In this document: piece by piece, positions 8,514 through 15,829 of the stretch
How positions within the stretch are numbered: the stretch's first letter is position 1
Layout: the number at the start of each line of letters is the position of its first letter
Source: Methylomonas sp. AM2-LC
GTDB taxonomy: Bacteria; Pseudomonadota; Gammaproteobacteria; Methylococcales; Methylomonadaceae
Reading direction: 5' to 3'
Assembly (NCBI RefSeq): GCF_039904985.1
Contig: NZ_CP157005.1
Location: 2,728,001-2,792,000, forward strand
Length of the DNA: 64,000 nt
Program-made: the position numbers and the translations under genes
The notes under the pieces: generated by a model
What the model was told of the DNA's origin: nothing
The model's input: only the letters and a program-made list of their open reading frames with translations
Database searches by the model: none

Positions 8514-9788
8514 TTACTTATTGATAGTATTAAGATAATTAAGTAATTTTTGTAGCTTAGGTTTTAGATAAATCCATGCTTTTTGACTTAAATGATAAGC
8601 ATTTTGTACTGTTGCTAACAAATGCTGCCCTAGTGCGGCTATATCCACTGGCCGGTCTTGCACCGCGCCGCGTCTATATAGCCAATGCCATAAACCACTG
8701 ACATATAAAAATGCTGGGCTGAGTCCGCCTAAAAACCATAGAAATTTACCGGTGTTGCCATAGGCTTCGCCGGTGTGCAAAGGCCACATCCAGGTGGTGA
8801 AGCGCTGTCCGCTGCTAAATTTCTGTGGATTTTGTACATCTCGAATCTGGCCGCTCCAACGATCTATCCATACGGTGGTCATGGGATGATGTTGATTGAT
8901 TTCATCACGTTGGCGCAGATTAATGCGGTAAGTGCCTGTTTCTCCACGCGGTGTGGATATACGTCGCACTTCAGAGCTGGGGAAGGGCGCTCTGGCTATT
9001 AATACAGCTTCTTGTAATTTTATGGGCCTGTCATTGGGTATGGCCGAACTACGTACGGTGGGACCCTCATCGCCATGCCCCATACCTTCTGCAGAGGTTA
9101 AATATTCAAGTAGTGGCGGATAAGCCAGATGAAACCCGGTAAAGGCCAGTATCAACAATAATGTAGCGCTAAATACACCAAGTAAGCGGTGTAAATCAAA
9201 GATAAACCGACACAAACCCTGATCATGACGTACCGAAAAAGCTGCTAACACATGCGAATTTTTCGGCCACCATAAATACAAGCCGCTACAAACAGAAACA
9301 CATAATAGCCAGGCAAGTACAGCCATTATTTGCCGACCAAATCCATCGAGTAATAATTGAGTATGTAGATCGGTTATATAGGTGGTTAAGGTTTGTCCCC
9401 AAAAGCGACTACTCAACACTTTACCCGTATAAGGATGTACCGCAACCACTAACGGCGCATAAAAGGCTCCTGTTGATTCTGCGGGGTTTTCGAACCAAGC
9501 GGTGATGGGGCTGTGCGGGGTACGTGGCATCTCCAAAGTCCATACGCCGTGTCGATTAGGATGGGCGGCGCGTACTGCGGCAATAATTTGATCCGGAGAT
9601 TGCAGCGGTTGCTGGGTCGCTTCTATATACAGGTCAGGATTAAATAAGGTATCCAGTTCTTCGCTATAAATACACAGGCTACCCGTTAAACCGATGATAG
9701 AAAATACCAACCCCAGACTAAGGGCCAGATAGGTATGCACATTAAGCCACGCTGAGCGGGTGAGTAAGCGAGATAAACGGAGTTGCAT
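8514..9788 (-). CDS. PepSY-associated membrane protein
   Basis: A 424-residue inner-membrane protein of the PepSY-TM type. A first membrane helix (LALSLGLVFSIIGLTGSLCI) is followed by a periplasmic PepSY-like domain with YTGKVLSSRFWG and DLHTQLLLDGFG, then further helices (QIMAVLAWLLCVSVCSGLYLWWP, LLLILAFTGFHLAY, FLWFLGGLSPAFLYVSGLWHW). Histidines at helix ends (DLHTQ, DLHRLLG, PLHTGEA) resemble the haem- or metal-ligating positions of this family. Members often sit beside siderophore receptors or reductases, but here the neighbours are unrelated. The role in iron metabolism is therefore only suggested. Confidence 0.8.
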   Translation of the reverse strand: MQLRLSRLLTRSAWLNVHTYLALSLGLVFSIIGLTGSLCIYSEELDTLFNPDLYIEATQQPLQSPDQIIAAVRAAHPNRHGVWTLEMPRTPHSPITAWFENPAESTGAFYAPLVVAVHPYTGKVLSSRFWGQTLTTYITDLHTQLLLDGFGRQIMAVLAWLLCVSVCSGLYLWWPKNSHVLAAFSVRHDQGLCRFIFDLHRLLGVFSATLLLILAFTGFHLAYPPLLEYLTSAEGMGHGDEGPTVRSSAIPNDRPIKLQEAVLIARAPFPSSEVRRISTPRGETGTYRINLRQRDEINQHHPMTTVWIDRWSGQIRDVQNPQKFSSGQRFTTWMWPLHTGEAYGNTGKFLWFLGGLSPAFLYVSGLWHWLYRRGAVQDRPVDIAALGQHLLATVQNAYHLSQKAWIYLKPKLQKLLNYLNTINK

Positions 9789-10362
9789 GTAATGGATGGT
9801 GAGGATGAAAGAGAGCTATTTTACTGGCTTTGTTCGTGGTATTTGTTTAATTTGCAAACTTAATTTTATTTGTTGTCTAATACAGAGTTAGTTAGAGACA
9901 AAAATATACATATAGTCTATATATATTAAATGTATAGACTATATATTTAATGTTAAATATAACTATAACTGGTTATAAGTTTCGGTTTTTAATTTTTTGC
10001 GTATGTTTTATAGTCATTTTGCGGATAAAAAATACACATAAAAACCAACTGCAAATTTTCGGCATGTAAGAGTGGTGTGTTTAATAATTAGGTTGGGATT
10101 TTTTTTGAAAAAAAATATCATTGAAAACCACTTTAAAAACATTAATATAGATGATAGTCTTATAGTTGATTACACACTGTTTTTAATGTTGCATAAGGTA
10201 AGTTGTTAGGAGTTCCGCGTGGAACATTTTAAGTTTGTAGTAAGCTAAATCAGTATGCCTGCCAGTTAGCTTCTGCTATTTTTATAACTGTTTATCGCCT
10301 GAAGACGAGTTTTTATTTTATAATTGCTGTCTTTATTTTGTGTTAACCCATAGGAACGTTTT
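9789..10362. other. 574-base AT-rich intergenic region
   Basis: No credible reading frame. It lies between the divergent PepSY and mxaD-like genes and should hold both promoters. The clearest structure is the palindrome at 9910-9944. The remainder is A/T-rich with no recognised RNA. Confidence 0.5.
9910..9944. promoter_or_regulatory. 12-bp inverted repeat, candidate operator
   Basis: ATATAGTCTATA (9910-9921) and TATAGACTATAT (9933-9944) are exact reverse complements separated by 11 bases. The site lies about 120 bases before the PepSY gene and 420 before the mxaD-like gene. The symmetry and spacing suit a dimeric regulator that contacts two successive major grooves. The regulator is unknown. 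Confidence 0.45.
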
Positions 10363-10962
10363 ATGAAAAAAACCTCGCTTATCATTTCTGCCGCCTTGCT
10401 GATGTTTGCTGGTGTGGTTAATGCCCACGGTCCGGTCAGAGCTAAAATGACAGCTACTTTAGAAGTTGATGCACCCGCTGCAAAAGTTTGGGATCTGATT
10501 AAAAACTATGATGATTTGTCTTGGTTGCCACCCGTTAAAAGTGTAAAAGGTGATGGTAGCAATGCTAAAGGTGCTATTCGGGTACTGACATTGGCAAACG
10601 GCGGTACCATAACCGAAGAATTAAAAGCCTATGATGCGGCCAAAATGACTTATAAATATAAAATTACCGAAATGAGCAATATCGGTACTATTAAACATGC
10701 AGGTCAGGATGAACATATTCCAGTATTGCCTGTAGGCAATTATGCGGCTGAATTATCCGTTACCGATAAAGGCGGTAAAGCTGAAGTTGAATGGGTAACT
10801 ACTTATTATCGTGCTTATGTGAATAATAACCCACCCGCTGAATTAAACGAAGAAGCAGCTGATAAAGCAGTGAATGATGTATTGACACATGGTTTAACCA
10901 ATTTGTCTAAATTGATTACACCGAATGCCAGACACAGTGTACAGATAGATATTAAACGTTAA
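10363..10962 (+). CDS. mxaD: MxaD-like SRPBCC family periplasmic protein
   Basis: A 199-residue protein with a signal peptide (MKKTSLIISAALLMFAGVVNA) whose mature end begins HGP. The body is an SRPBCC (polyketide cyclase-like) domain: VDAPAAKVWDLIKNYDDLSW, GAIRVLTLANGGTITEELKAYD, KMTYKYKI. This matches MxaD, the periplasmic protein encoded in methanol dehydrogenase clusters and thought to assist interaction of the dehydrogenase with its cytochrome. No mxaF or xoxF is nearby, so it is an orphan copy; the gene symbol is by resemblance. It may be transcribed with the beta-propeller gene that follows, although a hairpin lies between them. Confidence 0.7.
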   Translation: MKKTSLIISAALLMFAGVVNAHGPVRAKMTATLEVDAPAAKVWDLIKNYDDLSWLPPVKSVKGDGSNAKGAIRVLTLANGGTITEELKAYDAAKMTYKYKITEMSNIGTIKHAGQDEHIPVLPVGNYAAELSVTDKGGKAEVEWVTTYYRAYVNNNPPAELNEEAADKAVNDVLTHGLTNLSKLITPNARHSVQIDIKR

Positions 10963-11022
10963 GTTGTTATGAATGCTATTAACATCTTAGATGGGTTGAT
11001 GGTGATTCATTTTTAGTTCTTA

Positions 11023-11050
11023 GGTTGGGCTGACGCCAGGAAGCCCAACC
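11023..11050. terminator. Hairpin after the mxaD-like gene
   Basis: GGTTGGGCT (11023-11031) pairs with AGCCCAACC (11042-11050) around a 10-nt loop. No strong T run follows. The same AGGTTGGGC/AAGCCCAAC theme appears near 43327-43357, so this may be a dispersed repeat used as terminator. Confidence 0.5.
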
Positions 11051-11219
11051 ATTATAGTCAATTAAGTCTGCATTTTTTGAGGCTGATGTTAAATTCAAGC
11101 AGACAACAATTGATGTTATGTCTGCATCCATTGTTGAGCTTCACGTTGTTCTGCCCAGTTTAGGAATTGCTTTTGCTTAGTTCGTAGATTGGGCTGCCTC
11201 TATAACAATCTTAACGATT

Positions 11220-12182
11220 ATGTCTATGCTAAATTTTACTTTTCCAATTTTATCTACCTTGCTGTTTTTTATCTTAGTTGGTAATGCCAACGCTGAGGTT
11301 AAGGCGTTTATTAGTAACCAATTGGATAATTCGGTATCGGTGATTGATACAGCTAATCAGAAAGTGATAGCCACCGTTAAAGTACCGGGAAAACCTGCGG
11401 GCGTAGCCGTTAACAGAGCGTTGTCGCAAGTATATATTAGCACTCCGGAGGCTGGCGGGTTTGTGGTGTTGGATGCTAAACAATTTACGACTATAAAGTC
11501 CGTTAAAGTGGGTGGGGGGTCTTTAGGTATTGCCGTGGATCGACCGGGTGCGCAAGTGTTCGTAGCCGATTGGTATGAAAATAACGTATCGGTGTTTGAT
11601 ACGCAAAACTTTAAAAACATTGCCACTATTGCTGTTGGTAAATCGCCTTCGGGGATGATCGTTAGTCCGGATAACCGTTATTTGTATGTTGCTAATCGCA
11701 TGGATGATTCTGTCTCGCAAGTGGATTTAAAAAAATACAGCATTCGCAATACCACGAAAGTAGGCGCGCATCCGTTTGGGTTAACACTGGATAGTCAGGG
11801 CTTGCGGCTTTATACAGCTAATGTGGAAAGTGATGATGTCACGGTGCTGGATGCTCACAATCTAAAACGTATTGCCACCGTTAAGGTAGGCGCTCGGCCT
11901 TATGCGCTGAGTCTGGCTTTAAATAATCGCCTGTTATTTGTGACTAATCAAGATGATAGCACGGTATCTGTGGTAGATACGCAAAGCTTAAAACAGGTGG
12001 CAGTGCTGACTGTTGGCGATAAACCCGAGGGTATTAGCACCCATGTTGACGATCAACATGTATATGTGGCCAATTGGTTCGATAATAATGTATCGGTCAT
12101 TGATGCTAACACCTTGAAAGTAGTTAATACTATTCGTACTGGAGAAGGTAGTCGCGCGTTTGGTGATTTTATTAGCCCATAA
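11220..12182 (+). CDS. YVTN-type beta-propeller protein, secreted
   Basis: A 320-residue protein with a signal peptide (the hydrophobic stretch ends at GNANA). The rest is a seven-bladed YVTN/PQQ-like beta-propeller: each blade repeats the pattern of VSVIDTANQKVIATVKVPGK, DSVSQVDLKK, DVTVLDAHNLKRIATVKVGA and NVSVIDANTLKVVNTIRTGE. Related proteins accompany quinoprotein dehydrogenases or surface binding. It follows the mxaD-like gene on the same strand, which suggests a periplasmic role linked to alcohol or C1 oxidation; that is inference. ATG at 11220 is followed two codons later by another ATG. Confidence 0.85.
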   Translation: MSMLNFTFPILSTLLFFILVGNANAEVKAFISNQLDNSVSVIDTANQKVIATVKVPGKPAGVAVNRALSQVYISTPEAGGFVVLDAKQFTTIKSVKVGGGSLGIAVDRPGAQVFVADWYENNVSVFDTQNFKNIATIAVGKSPSGMIVSPDNRYLYVANRMDDSVSQVDLKKYSIRNTTKVGAHPFGLTLDSQGLRLYTANVESDDVTVLDAHNLKRIATVKVGARPYALSLALNNRLLFVTNQDDSTVSVVDTQSLKQVAVLTVGDKPEGISTHVDDQHVYVANWFDNNVSVIDANTLKVVNTIRTGEGSRAFGDFISP

Positions 12183-12249
12183 ACTTAAGGTGGGCAGCAC
12201 AATTACTGTATGGTAGACTGCGCCCGTTTAAACATTGCTAGAGAGTATC

Positions 12250-12537
12250 ATGGCTGAAACCGTTGAAGAATTAACCGTTCGTTACGAAGATGGCGGTATA
12301 GAAACCGTTAAAGAATTGGATAAAAAAGTACTAAGTAAAGGCGCATGGGCCACTGTTATCTATCGCTATCAAGATTGGGAACCCAGTAAAGAACAATACA
12401 GCGCTGACAGATTCACTATTCGCCGTTATCAAAAACGTAACGGTGAATATCAGCAAAAATCCAAATTTAATATTTCCAGCGAAAAACAGGCGCAGGAGAT
12501 TATTGATGCGCTACAGTCCTGGTTAGCGACTGAATAA
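12250..12537 (+). CDS. Conserved hypothetical protein
   Basis: A 95-residue acidic-basic protein without signal peptide or membrane segment. Visible features are a short beta-rich start (VEELTVRYEDGGIETVKELDK), an aromatic segment (ATVIYRYQDWEP), a basic centre (FTIRRYQKRNGEY) and a helical end (AQEIIDALQSWL). The start at 12250 has GAGAG about ten bases upstream and is better placed than an in-frame ATG at 12235. I do not recognise the family. A hairpin and an IS30 element follow. Confidence 0.7.
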   Translation: MAETVEELTVRYEDGGIETVKELDKKVLSKGAWATVIYRYQDWEPSKEQYSADRFTIRRYQKRNGEYQQKSKFNISSEKQAQEIIDALQSWLATE

Positions 12538-12575
12538 TTATCCCGCCACTTTCTTCTGTCTGTAAGTGCCGTATG

Positions 12576-12603
12576 CTGAGTTTCGGCGAAAGTCGAAACT
12601 CAG
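12576..12603. terminator. Hairpin upstream of the IS30 element
   Basis: CTGAGTTTCG (12576-12585) and CGAAACTCAG (12594-12603) form a 10-bp perfect stem with an 8-nt loop. It follows the stop of the upstream gene by 38 bases; the T content after it is modest. Confidence 0.55.
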
Positions 12604-12634
12604 TAACGTGCTTTTAAATATTTATCTAATCTGT

Positions 12635-13863
12635 GGTGAGTTCAACTGGTCATTGCAACACTATCTGATTTAATATTATTAACAGAGGTGAATCAATGGC
12701 ACAGAAAGGTCGACCCGGTTTATCCGCAGCTCAAAAGGTTGAGTTGTGGCAAAGATGGAAATTAGGACAATCACTCAGTGAGATAGGTCGTGCCCTTGGT
12801 AAGCATGCTGGATCCGTGCATACTGTTTTATCCGCTCATGGTGGAATTATTCCTGCAACTCGCTCAAGATCGGCTAGGTCACTGAGTCTAGTTGAGCGCG
12901 AAGAAATATCGCGAGGACTGGCGGCTGGTGAATCAATGCGACAGATTGCATCAAAACTAGCAAGATCACCCTCTACTATCTGCCGTGAAATTGCCCGTAA
13001 TGGTAATAAAGATCAATATCGAGCAATCGAAGCTGATTCAAAAGCATGGGATCAAGCACAGCGACCTAAGCCCTGTCGACTGGCTACACATTCTCAACTA
13101 CAAATCATGGTGGCAACTAAACTCGGTTTCGATTGGTCTCCTGAGCAAATTGCTGGCTGGCTTAAACATAAATATCCAAACGATATCAATATGCATGTCT
13201 CACATGAAACAATCTATAAAAGCCTGTATATTCAAGCACGCGGCGTTTTGAAAAAGGAATTAATCGGACATCTACGATCGAAACGAATGATGCGGCGAGG
13301 TAAGGCATCAACAACTGAAGGCCAGCCAAGAGGGCAAATTATTGATGCGGTATCGATAAAAGATCGACCTGCAGAGGTTGAGGATCGTGCAATACCTGGG
13401 CATTGGGAAGGTGATCTGATTACGGGGTCTAAAAACAGCCATATTGCTACTCTAGTTGAACGTCGGTCACGATTTGTGTTGCTGGTTCAAGTTGATGGCA
13501 AAGATACGACGAATGTTGTGAATGCATTAATTCGTCAGGTACAGCAACTTCCTTCCGGCTTAATGGCTTCGTTGACATGGGATCGTGGTACTGAATTAGC
13601 TCAACATAAAAGATTTACTGTAGCCACCGATGTGGCAATGTATTTTTGCGATCCAAGAAGCCCTTGGCAGCGAGGAACCAATGAAAATACAAACCGATTA
13701 TTAAGACAATATTTTCCCAAAGGGACCGATTTAAGCGGTTATAGTCAGCAAGACCTAGATGAGATTGCTTTAAAGCTTAATACGAGACCTAGAAAAACAC
13801 TGGGCTACATGATGCCTGGTGATAAACTAAACGAATGCGTTGCAATGACCAGTTGAACTCACC
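12635..13863 (+). mobile_element. IS30 family insertion sequence
   Basis: Perfect 25-bp terminal inverted repeats, GGTGAGTTCAACTGGTCATT continuing GCAAC at 12635-12659 and the complement at 13839-13863, enclose a complete IS30 transposase. The total is 1229 bases. I see no convincing short target duplication: the flanking triplets are TGT and GTT. The right repeat overlaps the 3' end of the transposase gene. Confidence 0.9.
12696..13856 (+). CDS. IS30 family transposase
   Basis: A 386-residue DDE transposase. The N-terminus has two helix-turn-helix segments (LSEIGRALGKHAGSVHTVL and MRQIASKLARSPSTICREIA) that bind the terminal repeats. The catalytic core shows GHWEGDLITG (first Asp), LTWDRGTELAQH (second Asp) and RGTNENTNRLLRQYFPKGTD (Glu), all typical of IS30. 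A good ribosome site (AGAGG) precedes the ATG. Nothing is broken, so the element is probably functional. Confidence 0.95.
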   Translation: MAQKGRPGLSAAQKVELWQRWKLGQSLSEIGRALGKHAGSVHTVLSAHGGIIPATRSRSARSLSLVEREEISRGLAAGESMRQIASKLARSPSTICREIARNGNKDQYRAIEADSKAWDQAQRPKPCRLATHSQLQIMVATKLGFDWSPEQIAGWLKHKYPNDINMHVSHETIYKSLYIQARGVLKKELIGHLRSKRMMRRGKASTTEGQPRGQIIDAVSIKDRPAEVEDRAIPGHWEGDLITGSKNSHIATLVERRSRFVLLVQVDGKDTTNVVNALIRQVQQLPSGLMASLTWDRGTELAQHKRFTVATDVAMYFCDPRSPWQRGTNENTNRLLRQYFPKGTDLSGYSQQDLDEIALKLNTRPRKTLGYMMPGDKLNECVAMTS

Positions 13864-13872
13864 GTTGCTTTT

Positions 13873-14103
13873 TTATTCTTTTTGTATCAACAAATAAGTG
13901 GCATAAATTCCTGCAATCATTGCGTAGATGGTGAGCTCTTCCCATAAGGCAACTTCTTGTTCTTCCATTGCCGCGCTGGTTTTATAGCTTGAAACTTTTG
14001 CATAGTCTTCGCTATGACTGTTGTGCTTGTTCTCGTAGGCAAAGTTTGATTCACTCAAAAGGCATGAACTTAGCAATAAACTGCCTAATAATAATTTTTT
14101 CAT
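13873..14103 (-). CDS. Small exported protein with a membrane helix
   Basis: A 76-residue protein with a lipoprotein- or Sec-like leader (MKKLLLGSLLLSSCLLSESN), a polar middle with many Ser, Tyr and acidic residues, and a C-terminal hydrophobic helix (LTIYAMIAGIYATYLLIQKE). A Cys at residue 14 could be a lipobox variant (LSSC). It is divergent from the small-protein cluster at 14220. Function unknown. Confidence 0.55.
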   Translation of the reverse strand: MKKLLLGSLLLSSCLLSESNFAYENKHNSHSEDYAKVSSYKTSAAMEEQEVALWEELTIYAMIAGIYATYLLIQKE

Positions 14104-14138
14104 GTGTTTGACTCCAAAAATTAAAAAGTATCAATAAA

Positions 14139-14153
14139 GTATCGATTCGATAC
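14139..14153. promoter_or_regulatory. Palindrome GTATCGATTCGATAC, candidate operator
   Basis: A perfect 7+1+7 palindrome. A second, similar one (TAGCGATTCGCTA) lies about 34 bases downstream at roughly 14187-14199, and both share CGATTCG. They sit in the divergent promoter region between the small proteins at 14103 and 14220. A nearby MarR-type regulator gene (14951-15514) is a possible binder. Confidence 0.45.
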
Positions 14154-14219
14154 CAACTTGACAGTCGGGATTATATTCGATAATGTAGCGATTCGCTATT
14201 AAAACTTTCAGGAGCGTAT

Positions 14220-14318
14220 ATGACAATTAAAAATAAATTTATAAAATCTTGCCTGGATGCAATGAAAAACAGTTTCCATAACTATAGCTTACTCGTTATG
14301 GTGAATTGCCATGCATGA
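14220..14318 (+). CDS. Possible 32-residue small protein
   Basis: A short frame starts at ATG 14220 with an AGGAG ribosome site about six bases upstream, which is the best such site in the region. It reads MTIKNKFIKSCLDAMKNSFH and ends with CHA. Its stop overlaps the start of the next frame at 14311 (ATGCATGA), a translational-coupling arrangement. It may be a leader peptide for the following gene or a real small protein. Confidence 0.35.
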   Translation: MTIKNKFIKSCLDAMKNSFHNYSLLVMVNCHA

Positions 14319-14490
14319 ACAAGGTAAAGACCATTTTTTAGGCTATTCATTACTCGCTGCAGTTGCTTTTGTAAGCATCATTGTGGCGGTGTGGTTGAAT
14401 GAACATGAAAAATTTGCACCCATAAAAGCGCAAATTAACGAAGAAAATCGCATGATGAATATTCGCGTTATCAATGAGCGGGGAGATTAG
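14311..14490 (+). CDS. 59-residue single-helix membrane protein
   Basis: It reads MHEQGKDHFLGYSLLAAVAF and continues through a hydrophobic helix (about residues 11-29, ending VSIIVAVWL) to a charged C-terminus with many Glu, Lys and Arg. The frame overlaps the 32-codon frame upstream and ends four bases before the ATG at 14495. The composition is protein-like and the spacing is operon-like. I do not recognise the family. Confidence 0.55.
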   Translation: MHEQGKDHFLGYSLLAAVAFVSIIVAVWLNEHEKFAPIKAQINEENRMMNIRVINERGD

Positions 14491-14494
14491 TTAA

Positions 14495-14854
14495 ATGAAA
14501 TACACAGTAATAGGGCTGTTTGTGTTGAGTATCGGTTTAAGTTTGCCAGTATGCGCCACCGAGTATATTTATCGGGATTTAATGGCTAACAGTCTTCCGG
14601 CTGTGCGCTGCGAGGCGTTAAATACCGCAAAGCAGACGGCTACACAACCATTTACGATAGATAAATACAGCAAGAAGTTTTGCCAGTCACAAGGTTATGG
14701 TTGGCATGTTGATAAGGTTAAAGATTTAGGCAAAACTGTTTGTAATACCTGTACTGACAATAACACCTTAAATAACTGTCACCAAGAAGATGTGGTTGTA
14801 TCTTGTAAAAGAATAAAGCCGGGTAGTGTTGGCATGTTGCCGGGAAAAGGCTAA
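14495..14854 (+). CDS. Secreted cysteine-rich protein of unknown function
   Basis: A 119-residue protein with a signal peptide ending at VCATE. The mature part has several cysteines (AVRCEAL, KKFCQSQGYGW, KTVCNTCTDN, NNCHQEDVVVSC), enough for three disulfide bonds, and no haem motif. It starts four bases after the preceding small membrane protein and is probably translated with it. No catalytic motif is seen. It could be a small periplasmic or surface protein. Confidence 0.6.
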   Translation: MKYTVIGLFVLSIGLSLPVCATEYIYRDLMANSLPAVRCEALNTAKQTATQPFTIDKYSKKFCQSQGYGWHVDKVKDLGKTVCNTCTDNNTLNNCHQEDVVVSCKRIKPGSVGMLPGKG

Positions 14855-14950
14855 GCAGTTTTAGTTATTCCTCAGTCGGAGCGGAAGTATATTCTCTGCT
14901 TCGACTGAGTAAAACCACCACGGATATAACACATTATGCCGAGTATGAAT

Positions 14951-15514
14951 TTATACCGGTATATGTTCCTGGCATATTTTGTCACTGTCGGTTTTACTGA
15001 GTTTTTCTTGCGTCAGTTGACAAAAAAACTCACCGTGTTTTTCACTGAAATTTCGGCAGCTATTACAGACGCCAAACGATTGCGAGTGATTGGCTTTTTG
15101 TAGTGCGGTTAATGCTTGCTGAAAAACATTGGTATCAGCAGATAAATTTTCTGTGCTATGTAAAATGGACGTTGCAGTTTGAAACAAATCGGAAGGTCGC
15201 GCTTGTTTTAATACCTTTTCGCCCTCTGGCAGTAAGCGCAAATGTTTAATGCGTTTGTCAGTCAGGTCTGTGGATTTGCCTAGATATTCTTTGTTTTCAA
15301 GAATGATCAGCGATTGCGAAACAGTGCCGCGGGTCATGCCTAAGTAATTGGCAATGGCTGCAGGTGTATCGCTGTATTTGTTACAGCGTGACAAGTAATT
15401 TAGAATTTGAAAATGTACGGGTTGCAAGCCCAGTTCGGCACATTTCTTACGCTCTTCAGAGCGTATTAGTGTCGTCATACATTCTATCAGTTCGTAAATA
15501 TCAGTTTCAGACAT
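14951..15514 (-). CDS. MarR family regulator with a cysteine-rich tail
   Basis: A 187-residue transcriptional regulator. The winged helix-turn-helix is clear: PVHFQILNYLSRCN, then PAAIANYLGMTRGTVSQSLI, then KEYLGKSTDLTDKRIKHLRL as the wing. The C-terminal extension carries a Cys cluster (GVCNSCRNF, FFCQLTQE, KICQEHIP) that could bind zinc or a redox-sensitive cofactor. It runs toward the small secreted-protein cluster, tail to tail, and may act on the palindromes near 14139. The ligand is unknown. Confidence 0.85.
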   Translation of the reverse strand: MSETDIYELIECMTTLIRSEERKKCAELGLQPVHFQILNYLSRCNKYSDTPAAIANYLGMTRGTVSQSLIILENKEYLGKSTDLTDKRIKHLRLLPEGEKVLKQARPSDLFQTATSILHSTENLSADTNVFQQALTALQKANHSQSFGVCNSCRNFSEKHGEFFCQLTQEKLSKTDSDKICQEHIPV

Positions 15515-15829
15515 AGGTTATTAAATAGGTTATCCATAAAAGCATAATCGATGGGTTTATTATACCAATATTTATAAAAAATCAATGCCTTACTTCTGTG
15601 TGCAACATCAACAAATGACGTTAAACACAACTGATATTGCCTGTTGATAGTTAAATTGTCCAGGTAAGTCTTTGCAACTTTACCCCACATCATGCACTGG
15701 TTCTCCACTAAGCCTGTTATGTTTGTTACAATAGTGGTTTTTTACACCCTTACACTGCTTGGAATGCTGGATAACAGTATTAACGGCTAGAGGGACCCGC
15801 CTTAACGGTGGCACTGGAATCACGGACAC
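15515..15829. other. Intergenic region upstream of gyrA
   Basis: About 315 bases between the marR start and the gyrA start. It should hold both promoters. A TACAAT hexamer near 15728 is a candidate -10 for gyrA, but I cannot pair it with a good -35. Short frames here have no protein-like character. Confidence 0.35.

Noticed and set aside
12632..13866. Short target duplication around the IS30 element
   Set aside because: The bases outside the perfect inverted repeats (TGT and GTT) do not match, so no duplication can be claimed.
15487..15708. 73-codon minus-strand frame overlapping the marR start
   Set aside because: Mostly promoter DNA with no protein-like features.
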